From: Deinococcales bacterium
GTDB lineage: Bacteria; Deinococcota; Deinococci; Deinococcales; JAAFIG01
Length of the DNA: 64,000 nt
Assembly: GCA_013298595.1 (NCBI GenBank)
Contig: JAAFIG010000025.1
Location: 1 to 64,000 of the forward strand
Direction of reading: 5' to 3'
A program made the position numbers and the translations under genes. Every line of letters starts with the position of its first letter. Position 1 is the first letter of the stretch. The notes beneath the pieces were generated by a model. The model saw only the letters and a program-made list of their open reading frames with translations, did no database searches and was not told the origin of the DNA. Of this stretch, positions 1 through 10,171 are shown piece by piece.

Positions 1-1
1 G

Positions 2-109
2 AAGAAAGCTGTTGTGGAGAAGTGGTTACTTGATTTTTCTGGTGATGTTGAACGGGTTAAACGGTTGTGTGGGTGGGATTGGATCAAAGAGAATTTATGT
101 CTTACTTAA
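2..109 (+). CDS. C-terminal end of a CDS entering from the left (…KKAVVEKWLLDFSGDVERVKRLCGWDWIKENLCLT*)
   Basis: Open frame 2 from the window edge to TAA; product not recognised. Confidence 0.5.
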   Translation, partial: KKAVVEKWLLDFSGDVERVKRLCGWDWIKENLCLT

Positions 110-185
110 ATGCCAATTTGGTATTAGATGGCTTCTCAGAATTACCTATGCCTACTGTTTCCAGAAGGTTTAGCCTATCAGCAGT

Positions 186-695
186 TTAAAATTCTTCTGG
201 TGGTTCGCCATATAACTTAACCAGATTTTTAATATCGGACTGATCTTTTTCGCGGTTACTGGCACGTTTATTACGAATTTGATCAAAAGGGTGAAGCACG
301 CCAAACGTCACATCTTTCCAAGTAGCCTGTCGAGCATTCTTAAAAGCACGGTCTGTATCTACTCCATTTATACGCAGCAATATCTCAATTAAATATGGTC
401 TAGTACCAGCTAAACGAAAACCTAACCTTGAGGTATTTAACAGTCCCATCACTTCATCAGGTTCAAATTGAAAACCAATAAATTCATAAGCAGCAGCACC
501 TAGTTGTATTAAATTCTCTTTTGCTGGATAAACCCAAAAGTCTATATCTTCAGTAGCTCGAGGTTGCACATTGAAAGCATACGCGTAGCCTCCAACTAAA
601 ATAAATTTAACTTGGTGTTTGTTGAGTAACCTTATGAAATCTAAGAAATCCTCAGTCATGTCTAATGTTTTGTTGTGAGCGTGGTAATCCAACAA
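186..695 (-). CDS. Nucleotidyltransferase-fold protein (AbiEii/MNT-like)
   Basis: FILVGGYAYAFNVQPRATEDIDFWV matches the GG…(T/R)xDxD nucleotidyltransferase core. Confidence 0.7.
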   Translation of the reverse strand: MLDYHAHNKTLDMTEDFLDFIRLLNKHQVKFILVGGYAYAFNVQPRATEDIDFWVYPAKENLIQLGAAAYEFIGFQFEPDEVMGLLNTSRLGFRLAGTRPYLIEILLRINGVDTDRAFKNARQATWKDVTFGVLHPFDQIRNKRASNREKDQSDIKNLVKLYGEPPEEF

Positions 696-936
696 AAATA
701 CCTTTTGTTTTATCCATTTTATTTGCGTAGGTCACACCAAAAGCATTAGGGAAAGACCATGCAAATTCTTGTACAGCTCGGATTCGCTCCCATTTAATAT
801 CGTCAGGTAACTCGAGCCATATAGGGTCTAGTCCGTCATCATCAGCTTCAATCCATTCGAGTTTAGCTGGGGGTTTTTGGTTTGGTTCTTGGCGCATACA
901 TTTATTATAGTTGTTTTCGGTGCGTTTTGTTTCCAT
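652..936 (-). CDS. Small hypothetical protein, upstream partner of the nucleotidyltransferase
   Basis: 94-aa ORF overlapping the start of the nucleotidyltransferase; true start may be the internal MRQEPNQ. Confidence 0.5.
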   Translation of the reverse strand: METKRTENNYNKCMRQEPNQKPPAKLEWIEADDDGLDPIWLELPDDIKWERIRAVQEFAWSFPNAFGVTYANKMDKTKGIFVGLPRSQQNIRHD

Positions 937-978
937 AACAAGTTACTAAGTCTTGCTTCCCATATGCTATAAAACCTG

Positions 979-1401
979 ATGACGATTCTGGAAACCAAAC
1001 AACTCGAGTATCAGCAGTACCTCGAGCATCCCGAAAGCAACGGTTTGATTTACGGCTCGAGGTTGATGCGAGGCACGATTCGTCTCGAGCACAAATTATG
1101 TTTTTATCTCGAACACGAAACTGAAATCGGTGGCGTGATTTTACCAAAAACAGTTCGAGCCACGGTTTTTGATTTAACAACTGAAGAATGGCAAGCCAGT
1201 TTTGTATTGTTGCAACAAGCCAAGGACTTACTGATGCAGGAGTTACAACCAGATGGTTGGAATGTATTGCCAGCAGGTGGGCAACATGTACCAATTGCCC
1301 ATTTACATATTATTCCGCGTTTTAACGATGAAACTTTTGCTGGGCGTGGCATTCGTTGGTGGCTCAAAAGCCCAGATAACACTCGAGGAGCAAAAATATA
1401 A
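979..1401 (+). CDS. HIT-family protein
   Basis: HVPIAHLHIIPRF resembles the HxHxH histidine triad. Confidence 0.7.
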   Translation: MTILETKQLEYQQYLEHPESNGLIYGSRLMRGTIRLEHKLCFYLEHETEIGGVILPKTVRATVFDLTTEEWQASFVLLQQAKDLLMQELQPDGWNVLPAGGQHVPIAHLHIIPRFNDETFAGRGIRWWLKSPDNTRGAKI

Positions 1402-2072
1402 AACCAGTCGCGGTAATTACAGGTGCAACAGGCGGTATTGGCATGGCGTTAGCCAAGGAATTAGCACATCATCACTTAATTCTGCTAGGACGCGATGCAA
1501 TTAAACTCGAGGCACTTGTCAAAACCCTTCCAGACGCGCAAAGTATTGCGCTCGAGTTACGCCAACCAGATTCCTTTGCGGCTGCTCTCGAGCAAATTCC
1601 TATGATTGATAATCTGGTACATAATGCTGGTGTAGCAAACTTGGGTAGTATCGAACAAACCCCACTGACACTATGGCGTGAAATGCTGGAAACCAATGTA
1701 CTCGCAGTAGTTGAATTAACTCGAGTTTGTTTATTGCGTTTACGAGAAAGTAACGGGCAGGTGTTACTTGTTAATTCGGGTGCGGGTTTGACCGCTAATG
1801 CCAATTGGAGTGCTTACGCTGCCAGTAAATTTGCTTTGCGTGCCTTTGCCGATGCACTCAGTGCCGAAGAACCAAATCTACGAGTACAAAGTGTATACCC
1901 TGGACGGACAGCCACACAAATGCAGCAACATGTTCGTACCCAAGAAAACGCAGCATATCAGCCCGAACAGTACATTCAACCAAGCACATTGGCACAAACC
2001 ATGCGTGCCATGCTTGAATTACCTCGAGATAGTATTTTGCAACAAGTGATTGTCAATTGGCGCAATGCTTAA
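1398..2072 (+). CDS. Short-chain dehydrogenase/reductase; probable AUA start at 1398
   Basis: TGATGGIG Rossmann motif is encoded upstream of the track's ATG at 1443; later NAG and YAASK motifs. In-frame stop at 1377 and no ATG/GTG/TTG before the motif. Confidence 0.75.
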   Translation: MKPVAVITGATGGIGMALAKELAHHHLILLGRDAIKLEALVKTLPDAQSIALELRQPDSFAAALEQIPMIDNLVHNAGVANLGSIEQTPLTLWREMLETNVLAVVELTRVCLLRLRESNGQVLLVNSGAGLTANANWSAYAASKFALRAFADALSAEEPNLRVQSVYPGRTATQMQQHVRTQENAAYQPEQYIQPSTLAQTMRAMLELPRDSILQQVIVNWRNA

Positions 2073-2191
2073 CGCTGTAGCTTGGGAAGTTGAAGGTTGG
2101 CTCGAGACCGTGCAGATTTGGCTTGAGCAGCGTTTCTAAAGGATTTCGCAACTCGAGCACTGGTATACGCAATTACTGGCAACACCAACAA

Positions 2192-3580
2192 TCACATCAT
2201 CAGCATAACAAGCACAAAGATTTGCACAGGAAATAACCAAGTCTGCAAACCAACACTGTACAAAAGTGTACTTGGTAAAACAGCCAGTATTGCCGCGCCA
2301 AAACCACTTTCGACTCGAGACACAGGTAAACGCAGGGTTGCACTGAGTTTCTCGAGAATAAAAAGCGCTAATAATAATCGGGTTGTTGAAATCAGTACTT
2401 GCTCTACAGAAATAATTGGTAAAATAGCACTGAACAATAAACCAAACAGACCAATACTGCTTATCAGCACAGTACCAATCAAAGCTCTGCCCAAAGTGCG
2501 TTCTCGAGTTGGTATTGGTACGGGTAAGCCAAGCATTTCAGGCATTAACAAAGGTGTGGCAAGGCTGCGTAAAGCAATAATTTGCACAATGCCAAGAATA
2601 CTGCTGGCAATAAAATCGGTGTTGACCACAAAGGCAAAAACAAAAGTCAGCAATAACACAAGTTGCTCGAGCCAAGTTTGTCGGTATAAATTCAGGGCAT
2701 TGCGCCAAGCTAAAGCAGCAAATGGCGAGAAAGCTTTTGGAGCAACAATTGAGCGGGATGCTCGAGTTTTTTTGCGATGCAAAGCTTGTTTCCAGCGTCG
2801 CATTTCGCTGGTGTCGGGCAGGCTGCGTAAAACAATGGCATTTTGTTGTAATGCCCGAATTTGACTGAGAATCAGTGAATGGGTGGCAAATAAAGGAGGT
2901 AAATTTTGTTGCCAATTTCTGGCATTGATTACTGTACCCAGAACCAACAAGATAATGGGCAAAACAATACTTTCGAGTGCAGTACCAAAAAACGCACCAC
3001 TAATAACTGGTATCCCAAGTACCTCGAGTGCGATTGCCACAGCTAAAATAGGTAATAACCACCAACGCCAAGCAGCATTGGTGTAGCCAAGCCAACGCCA
3101 CTCGAGCAATGCCAATTGATACAGTGGCACAATTAGAAAAACAAGAAATTGGGGTTGACCAAAGAAAAACCAAGTTGCGGTCAACCAAATAAGAGCCACA
3201 ACCACTGCCCCAAAAAACATTTGCCCTCGAGCTAACCAAAACCCCCATTGCAACACCAATTTCGGCTCGAGTGGGGCAATAGCCAGACGCATCAAATCAC
3301 GACGATTCAGCAGCACAGGTGGCACATTGGTACGAAACGCTGCTAAGCCAAAACCGAGTACAACAATGACACTTATCGCTAAACGCAATTGCTCGAGTGG
3401 GACTGCCAATGGTTGTGGTTTAAGGATTTGCAAACCCGAAACCAAGTACACCACACCCCAAAAGAGTAACCATAAAACGGTTGCCCAACCAATACTCTGC
3501 CCAACCCAACGAAAATATGTGTCAAAAGCACGCTTCATTGTGTTCCAACGCAGTTGTTGAACAGCGGCTGTTGCGGTCAT
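2192..3580 (-). CDS. ABC transporter permease-like membrane protein
   Basis: Multi-TM ORF overlapping the ABC ATPase gene; start placed at MTATAAVQQ. Confidence 0.6.
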   Translation of the reverse strand: MTATAAVQQLRWNTMKRAFDTYFRWVGQSIGWATVLWLLFWGVVYLVSGLQILKPQPLAVPLEQLRLAISVIVVLGFGLAAFRTNVPPVLLNRRDLMRLAIAPLEPKLVLQWGFWLARGQMFFGAVVVALIWLTATWFFFGQPQFLVFLIVPLYQLALLEWRWLGYTNAAWRWWLLPILAVAIALEVLGIPVISGAFFGTALESIVLPIILLVLGTVINARNWQQNLPPLFATHSLILSQIRALQQNAIVLRSLPDTSEMRRWKQALHRKKTRASRSIVAPKAFSPFAALAWRNALNLYRQTWLEQLVLLLTFVFAFVVNTDFIASSILGIVQIIALRSLATPLLMPEMLGLPVPIPTRERTLGRALIGTVLISSIGLFGLLFSAILPIISVEQVLISTTRLLLALFILEKLSATLRLPVSRVESGFGAAILAVLPSTLLYSVGLQTWLFPVQIFVLVMLMM

Positions 3581-4236
3581 GCTGCCTCGACTTCGGAAAG
3601 TTCTCCTGCCTCGAGACGCAAATGTAAAAACCACCGAGCAGTCAGCCAAGTGCCAAGTAATTGTGCTTGATGAGCGCTGAGGAGTACTGTCCCGCCCTGT
3701 TGGACTCGTTCCTCGAGAATTGACAGCAAAACGGTTTGCGCAGCAACATCTAAGCCATTAAATGGCTCATCGAGCAACAACACAGGTGCATCTAAGGATA
3801 ACGCCAAAGCCAAAGATAATTTTTGACGCATCCCTCGAGAATGGGAATTGGGAAATTCAAGTAAATGCGAAGTTAATGAAAAACGCTCGAGTAATGCTAA
3901 ACAACGTGGTAACGCCTCGGGTTGCGAATAAATTCTGGCTTGAAACTCTGCGTGTTCTTGCAAAGTTAAATCCTCGTACAAAGCAGGTTCATCGGGCACA
4001 TACAACAATTTTTGTCGAGCCTCGAGCGAACCAGCCGCAAACCCCTGCACGGTAATCTCGCCCTTAAATGGTAGCAAACCAGTTATGGCACGCAACAACG
4101 TACTCTTACCAGCGCCATTTCCACCCTCGAGCCACAGTAAAACCCCAGCATCCACCAGTAAATTGGTGGTGTCAATAATGCAGCGATCAGCTAGGAATAC
4201 TTGGACATTCAACAGTTGTAAGTTGCTATCAGGCAC
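3577..4236 (-). CDS. ABC transporter ATP-binding protein
   Basis: Walker A GGNGAGKST, Walker B VLLLDEPFNGLD. Confidence 0.9.
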   Translation of the reverse strand: MPDSNLQLLNVQVFLADRCIIDTTNLLVDAGVLLWLEGGNGAGKSTLLRAITGLLPFKGEITVQGFAAGSLEARQKLLYVPDEPALYEDLTLQEHAEFQARIYSQPEALPRCLALLERFSLTSHLLEFPNSHSRGMRQKLSLALALSLDAPVLLLDEPFNGLDVAAQTVLLSILEERVQQGGTVLLSAHQAQLLGTWLTARWFLHLRLEAGELSEVEAA

Positions 4237-4298
4237 ATACGACTATACGCCACGGTAAAAAAGTTTTTGCCCTCGAGTACCATGATAATCTTGAATTC

Positions 4299-4532
4299 GT
4301 GAACCAAACTGATAGTATTGTTGAAATTTCACCACGATTAACCATATTTTTTGGTCGTGAGGGCAAAATGCTGAAACCCACAATCGCTGCCTTACTCGAG
4401 CAATTACCCGCAGATAAACTGGCTACAACCGATGCGATCTATCAAATTCTGATGACCCAATTCTCGGTGCAAGTAGTTTGCCCATACGATACCAAGCAAG
4501 CCCTCAAAGCCCTCGTACCAACCTCGAGTTAG
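4299..4532 (+). CDS. Hypothetical small protein
   Basis: 77-aa ORF in an otherwise uncovered gap, containing CTCGAG sites. Confidence 0.45.
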   Translation: MNQTDSIVEISPRLTIFFGREGKMLKPTIAALLEQLPADKLATTDAIYQILMTQFSVQVVCPYDTKQALKALVPTSS

Positions 4533-4558
4533 TCAGTTCAAACAGTATTTATTTGCGT

Positions 4559-7500
4559 TTAATTTGTCTCGAGTACAGGAAAAGTAAATTGAGCTGCTCC
4601 CGCTACTAAACTTGCAGGATCCTTGCGGTACAACTCGAGCAGAGCGATTTGCTCGGTTGTCCACATGGCATTGTTTTGGTATTCGTTAGAAGCACTGAGC
4701 ACCAAAGCCTCGAGTGCCAGTCGGCGCAGTATGTCGTGAGTATGATTGCGCCATGCCAACTCGAGGGTTTGTAACCCAAGTTGCGCTTGGCTGCGTTGCT
4801 GCTGAGCAATTTGTAACGACTCGAGCGCTGTGTGATAAATACCAGCATGGATTTCGGCAGCTTTTTGTATAAACCATTGTGCTGCGGCTTGCCATTCAAA
4901 GCACATCAGAACAACTTCGGTTTGTAATTGCAAAGTTAAAACATCTGGCTCGAGAGCACGCAAGATGGCACTAGCGCATTGCTGGCTGTGTCGTGGCAAC
5001 AAATATGGGCGCATTTCAATAAAGGAACGAACGGCTTGTTGCAAAATTTTTCGCTGCGGTAACAATTGCCCAAAAACACTTTCAATTAAGCTAGGATCTT
5101 CTGAACCATAAGTGGCAAAAAAAGCTCGAGTGGCTGCAATGGTTTGATCTAAGGTACTCGAGTTCAGCGCAGCCAATAATGGTTGAACTAACTGTTTTTG
5201 TGTGTCTTTGACAGGCAAAGATTGGCAACGATGCAGGGTTTGTAAACGCACATCGGGGTCTGGGTGTTGGAAAAGTTGCGCCAGTAAACCAATCAGTTTC
5301 TGCTGAGCATCCTCGGACAATCTTTCTACGGGAATCCGAATCACACCATCGGCAATGGCAGCATCGGGGTTTTGGGCAGCTTCTTGAAAAATCTGCCAAG
5401 TGATCGTGTTTTCGGGGTAATCCCATAAGCCACGCAGCAATGCCACCCGCACATCGCGGTGCAAATTCTTTGGATACATCTCGAGTAAAAAAGTCAGCGC
5501 GGTTTGGCTGCGAAGCTCACCAACCAAACGCAATACCTCTTTTGCCACAGTGACACGTTCGTACTTCATGGCTTGCAAAAACGCAAATGCTTTGGCTGGC
5601 ATCATTTTTAAGAACAACCGCCGCAGGGCATAAATCGCCACTCGAGCACGATCATCTTCTAAAGCACTCAGTAAAGGCTCGAGTCCGCGTTGCTCATCAA
5701 GCCGACCCAAGGCACGCAAGGCGGCATCTCGGATGGCAAGGCGCGAATTTTTAACATCGGCTAAACGTTCGATTGTGCTGGCAGCCGCGTTGGGAATGCT
5801 GGCAAGTTGCACCAAGACTTGCAAAATTGCGGGAATATCACGATCAGAATCTCGAGCCACTTCGTCCAGTGTTTGTACAAAAGTGCTTTGCTGTTGCGGC
5901 TGCCAACGAAAAAATCCTTGGCTGATTGGTAATACAAAACGTGTTTTTCCAGTACTGAATTTACCTTTGTAAGCTTGTCTGCCCAAAAATGGGGTCAGTA
6001 AATCTTGGCGGTGTAAATGCAAATGCTGATAGACCATCGCCACAACTGCCCAGCTCTGATCTTTTTGCAGTAACTCAGGCACAAGCCGATGAAAACGAGT
6101 GTGGTCGTGTTTTGCCAGCAACCATAAGGCTGTTTGGGCTGTGCCTGCTTGGGCTGTGCGTACCAGATTTTCGGCAAGCTCGAGAAAATCGGGTAGCACC
6201 CGCAAACGCTTACCCAACTGCATAAAAACATTGATGATATGATGATCGCGCTCTCGAGATTGCCATGCTTTGAGAACAGGAAGTAATGCCTTTGCAATAA
6301 CTTGAGCTTGGTTATCCGAAATAATCTGCCCAATGCCATACATGTTGATACTGCCGCGCTCCTTGACCAATGTACCAATCCATTGCGCTGCCCACAGAGC
6401 ATGAAACGGCAACAAACGAATGACGATTCGCTCGGCAGCTGCGGCTGTCGAATGCGATAAATCAGCGGCGTTGATGGCATCTTGTAACACCAACCCCAAA
6501 GACTCGAGCTGCGAAGATTGCCATGCCGCAGGTGGTAAATCGGCAATGGCATTTAACATCACTAAGCACACAGGGTCTTGTTCGTTTTTACGAAAACGCG
6601 CAAACTCGAGTACAGCATCGTATTTTGTTTGATCAAATTGGGCTGTGCGAATTTGATTTGGTACAGCTGCCACTCGGTATTCTGGTTTTGGATATTTCAG
6701 TATTGGCTCGAGCAAAGGCTTGGCTTCATCCCAACCCAACAAACCAGCATACTGAACCCGTTCCAATGGGCGCGTACTGAGGTTTGGATGCTCGAGATGA
6801 CGTTTGGCTTCTTGTTCCCGAATCTCTTGAGGGAGTAACCGCAATGTACTGGCAGCAATAAAACCTTGTGCATCTGCCCACGAACCACGAAAAGCCGCAA
6901 AAATAGGCACTCGAGCCGAAGCTGAAAAACGTTGTAAAAAATCTTCCAGATTTGTCAATGTTTTTGCTTGCTGGGCTTGTAAGCCAAGCACCTGTTGCAA
7001 AGATAAACGATGCGCCACACTAGAATAATCAAGTTGCATGACCTCTTCGGACTCGAGTTGAAAAATTGCTATTTCTTGTGGGCAAATACTAAGCAAAGGT
7101 TGTAAGCGCAAATTTGACAAGGCTGTGCTACGACGAATCGCTCGTAATAATTGTAAAACTCGAGTGGCTGAAAAAAATGCAAGCTGAGGTAATACTTGAT
7201 TCACTTGCCAGACCAAACGTGGATTTAATTCAGATGCTTGATTCGCTTTTTCCTCGAGCCAATCAGCAAACAGACCTGCATGATTCCGAGCCAAACGCGA
7301 CCATTCAAACGAGGCAGCTAACTCCATTAAATCAAGATGTTTTTTAACCACCTCTGCCGAAGCAAAACCGATGATCGCTGTAGCATCTCGAGTATTGCCA
7401 GCTCGCAGCAATTGCTCGAGGTACGCATCAGCAATTGCTGTCACAGTCCCCCGACGTTCAAAGGTGTACAACAAAACCAAACGTAGCTTGGCAGGCAATA

Positions 7501-7795
7501 AATCCAGCACGCCAAGCACATCCTCTGCTGACAACACCACAGGCGCTAAAGAAACCGCTAAACCCCGCACAAATTCAGAAGCATCCTGCAAACCACGCAA
7601 TACCCGTGCCACATTTTTACTCGAGAAACACGAAGCAAGCGCTAAACGCCGCTGATAGACATTGCCAGCATCAAAGGCTAACAATACCGCTTCATCAGGG
7701 TTTTTGCCGTACTCGACCATCAAACGCATACGATCCTGATGACATAACGGCTCGAGTTTTGCTAACAAATTTTGCATTGGTACAGCATAAAGCAA
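4559..7795 (-). CDS. Large HEAT-repeat-like protein (about 1070 aa)
   Basis: Repeated alpha-helical units such as RLAIRDAALRALGRLDEQRGLEPLLSALEDDRARVAIYALRRL. Confidence 0.65.
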   Translation of the reverse strand: MLYAVPMQNLLAKLEPLCHQDRMRLMVEYGKNPDEAVLLAFDAGNVYQRRLALASCFSSKNVARVLRGLQDASEFVRGLAVSLAPVVLSAEDVLGVLDLLPAKLRLVLLYTFERRGTVTAIADAYLEQLLRAGNTRDATAIIGFASAEVVKKHLDLMELAASFEWSRLARNHAGLFADWLEEKANQASELNPRLVWQVNQVLPQLAFFSATRVLQLLRAIRRSTALSNLRLQPLLSICPQEIAIFQLESEEVMQLDYSSVAHRLSLQQVLGLQAQQAKTLTNLEDFLQRFSASARVPIFAAFRGSWADAQGFIAASTLRLLPQEIREQEAKRHLEHPNLSTRPLERVQYAGLLGWDEAKPLLEPILKYPKPEYRVAAVPNQIRTAQFDQTKYDAVLEFARFRKNEQDPVCLVMLNAIADLPPAAWQSSQLESLGLVLQDAINAADLSHSTAAAAERIVIRLLPFHALWAAQWIGTLVKERGSINMYGIGQIISDNQAQVIAKALLPVLKAWQSRERDHHIINVFMQLGKRLRVLPDFLELAENLVRTAQAGTAQTALWLLAKHDHTRFHRLVPELLQKDQSWAVVAMVYQHLHLHRQDLLTPFLGRQAYKGKFSTGKTRFVLPISQGFFRWQPQQQSTFVQTLDEVARDSDRDIPAILQVLVQLASIPNAAASTIERLADVKNSRLAIRDAALRALGRLDEQRGLEPLLSALEDDRARVAIYALRRLFLKMMPAKAFAFLQAMKYERVTVAKEVLRLVGELRSQTALTFLLEMYPKNLHRDVRVALLRGLWDYPENTITWQIFQEAAQNPDAAIADGVIRIPVERLSEDAQQKLIGLLAQLFQHPDPDVRLQTLHRCQSLPVKDTQKQLVQPLLAALNSSTLDQTIAATRAFFATYGSEDPSLIESVFGQLLPQRKILQQAVRSFIEMRPYLLPRHSQQCASAILRALEPDVLTLQLQTEVVLMCFEWQAAAQWFIQKAAEIHAGIYHTALESLQIAQQQRSQAQLGLQTLELAWRNHTHDILRRLALEALVLSASNEYQNNAMWTTEQIALLELYRKDPASLVAGAAQFTFPVLETN

Positions 7796-7810
7796 AAAGA
7801 TTTGTAGTGT

Positions 7811-8176
7811 TTACGTAAGTATCGGTAACTCCTCGAGACTGTAATACACAGGGATACCACGTGCTAATGCAATGCGTACATCATTATCTGCGCCTTTGGA
7901 AACGCTTGGCAAACGCAGCACCGCTTGGCAGTGCTCGAGCAAACGATGCGCTGTTGGATAAACAATTTCCTCGTACAACGAATCACCGACTTTTGTTGAA
8001 CCAGCCACCTCGAGCAATGGCAAGGCAACCCATTCACCAATCATTGGGATATGCCCACGACGAAAAACCTGTAAGGCACTTTCCTCGAGCACCCGCAAAT
8101 TCGCCCGCATTTTGACAGGATCATCGTTGGTGCCAGAACGGTACGCACCTGCTACCAAAATCAACATCGGTTTCAT
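7811..8176 (-). CDS. DUF4406/nucleoside 2-deoxyribosyltransferase-like protein
   Basis: N-terminal LILVAGAYRSG and overall length. Confidence 0.5.
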   Translation of the reverse strand: MKPMLILVAGAYRSGTNDDPVKMRANLRVLEESALQVFRRGHIPMIGEWVALPLLEVAGSTKVGDSLYEEIVYPTAHRLLEHCQAVLRLPSVSKGADNDVRIALARGIPVYYSLEELPILT

Positions 8177-8276
8177 AAAACCTCTTTTCTGCTGTCACCA
8201 GCTCCTCGAGCATACGTGCAAAAACGTGTAATGTCAAGAAAAAACGTGCAACATCATGAAGTAGTACAATCCAACC

Positions 8277-9032
8277 ATGCTCACCTCGCAACGCAAACAA
8301 CTCATCCTCGAGCGCCTGAAAAAACACGGACAAATCATCGCCAAAGACCTCAGCGCCGAACTGGCATTATCCGAAGACACCATCCGCCGCGACCTGCGCG
8401 AACTCGCCGAAACAGGCGCACTGCAACGCGTCCACGGTGGCGCACTCCCAGCCTCACCCGCCACTGCCAACTTTGCCACTCGAGAAAACCTTGCCAGTCA
8501 AGCCAAAATCACCTTAGGGCGACACGCTGCCAAAAGCATCCGCCACGGACAAACCATCCTCGTAGATGGCGGCACCACCAACACCCAACTGGTACGACAC
8601 CTCTCCCCAGACCTCGAGATCACCATCATCACCCACAGCCCAAGTATCGCCATGGAACTGATAAACCACCCAAAAATCGAAGTGATCTTGCTTGGCGGCA
8701 AATTATTCAAACACTCCATCGTCAGTGTCGGTGCAGCCACCATCGAAGCCATCAGCCGCATACGTGCCGACACATTCTTCATGGGTATCACCGCTATTCA
8801 TACCAGCCAAGGCTTAACCACAGGTGATCTCGAGGAAGCCTACGTCAAACGCGCCCTGATGAACAGCGCCGCCGAAACCATCGTCCTTGCCAGCGGCGAA
8901 AAAATAGGTGCAGCCTCGCCCTACCAAATCGCACCACTTGGCAGCATCAGCGCTTTAATCACCGACTCGAGCTTACCAAAAGACCTGAAAAATGCGCTCA
9001 GCAAAGCAGGGGTTAATGTTACGGTGATATAA
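8277..9032 (+). CDS. DeoR/GlpR-family transcriptional regulator
   Basis: ERLKKHGQIIAKDLSAELALSEDTIRRDLRELAETGALQRVHGGA and sensor motif ILVDGGTTN. Confidence 0.92.
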   Translation: MLTSQRKQLILERLKKHGQIIAKDLSAELALSEDTIRRDLRELAETGALQRVHGGALPASPATANFATRENLASQAKITLGRHAAKSIRHGQTILVDGGTTNTQLVRHLSPDLEITIITHSPSIAMELINHPKIEVILLGGKLFKHSIVSVGAATIEAISRIRADTFFMGITAIHTSQGLTTGDLEEAYVKRALMNSAAETIVLASGEKIGAASPYQIAPLGSISALITDSSLPKDLKNALSKAGVNVTVI

Positions 9033-9092
9033 GGGCGAGCCTAAAATCTCGAGTCGTCATTGACAAGAAATATAGCGATACCTTAAAAAGAG

Positions 9093-9122
9093 CAGGGCGA
9101 CCACAAGGGTCGCGCCCTACAA
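9093..9122. repeat. REP-like unit cagggcgaccacaagggtcgcgccctacaa
   Basis: Imperfect palindrome shared with 11649, 13097, 24665. Confidence 0.8.
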
Positions 9123-9143
9123 TGTCAGAACCCTGATTTTAAC

Positions 9144-9170
9144 GTAGGGGAGGGGCTTGCCCCCTCCCTG
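9144..9170. repeat. REP-like unit gtaggggaggggcttgccccctccctg
   Basis: Shared with 11693, 15665 (reverse), 24525, 26388. Confidence 0.8.
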
Positions 9171-9275
9171 TTTTGATGTATTGATCGAATTTTTACAATA
9201 GATTTTGTAGGTACCGTCAACCTGAGATCAGATTAGAAAAAAGAAAAACAATTCAATTGGAATACCTAACACTAC

Positions 9276-10136
9276 CTACGGTTGAACAAAAACCTCGAGT
9301 GCAGCTAAGACTGTGTTGGCATGGGCTTGAATGGTGTTCTCGAGATGCTTGTTGTACCCTCCTGCCATTAAACTCACCACGGGAATACCTTGGTTTTGGC
9401 AAAACTGAAAAACTCGAGTATCCCGAGTTTTTGCTCCGCTTAGCGTTAAGGCAAAACGACCAAATTGGTCTCGCTCGAGAACATCCACACCTGCTAAGTA
9501 AAAAATGATTTGTGGTTGGAATTGCTCGAGTACAGGTAGCACCTGCTCCTCGAGCATCTGCAAATAGGTGGTATCGGTGACACCATCGGGTAAGCCAATA
9601 TCGAGACTCGAGCTTTCCTTATGAAACGGATAATTGCGTTCACCATGCACCGAAATGGTGAACACTCGAGGGTCTTGCTGAAAAATAAAAGCCGTGCCGT
9701 TACCTTGGTGCACATCTAAATCCAGAATCAGTATTCGCGCTAGACCTGTTTGCAATAACTCGAGTGCGGCAATGGCAACATCGTTGAGAACACAAAATCC
9801 TTCGCCGTGATCGGGGTAGGCATGGTGTGTACCACCAGCTAAATTTACCCCTAAGCCAAGGTTCAGGGCATCTCGAGCGGCGGCTAATGTGCCACCCGCT
9901 GCGCGTAACGCTCTTTCGACCAGCATCTCCGACCACGGGAAGCCAAGCAAACGCGTTTCCTTGGTGTTTAACGTGCCAAAACGCAATTTTTTTAAATACT
10001 CGAGATGATGCACCCGTTCGACCAAATGCCAATCGGCTCGAGGGGGTTCTAGTACAGGTAAACCAGTTTGTTCGACCAAAAAACGTACCCCAGCGTATTT
10101 ACTCATTGGGAATTTATGCCCAGCAGGTAAAGGCAT
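9276..10136 (-). CDS. Histone deacetylase-superfamily protein
   Basis: GGTHHAYPDHGEGFCVLNDVAIA and LDLDVHQGNGTA motifs; start at MPLPAGHKFP. Confidence 0.9.
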   Translation of the reverse strand: MPLPAGHKFPMSKYAGVRFLVEQTGLPVLEPPRADWHLVERVHHLEYLKKLRFGTLNTKETRLLGFPWSEMLVERALRAAGGTLAAARDALNLGLGVNLAGGTHHAYPDHGEGFCVLNDVAIAALELLQTGLARILILDLDVHQGNGTAFIFQQDPRVFTISVHGERNYPFHKESSSLDIGLPDGVTDTTYLQMLEEQVLPVLEQFQPQIIFYLAGVDVLERDQFGRFALTLSGAKTRDTRVFQFCQNQGIPVVSLMAGGYNKHLENTIQAHANTVLAALEVFVQP

Positions 10137-10171
10137 GGCATAGCCACTACTCGAGTAGGCACGCAATTGGT

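Noticed and set aside
905-1382. Antisense ORFs over the HIT gene
   Set aside because: Low-complexity, no family signature, overlap a supported CDS; many similar track ORFs were dropped for this reason.
8216-8827. 203-aa Arg/His-rich ORF in the track
   Set aside because: It is an out-of-frame shadow of the well-supported DeoR regulator (8277-9032).
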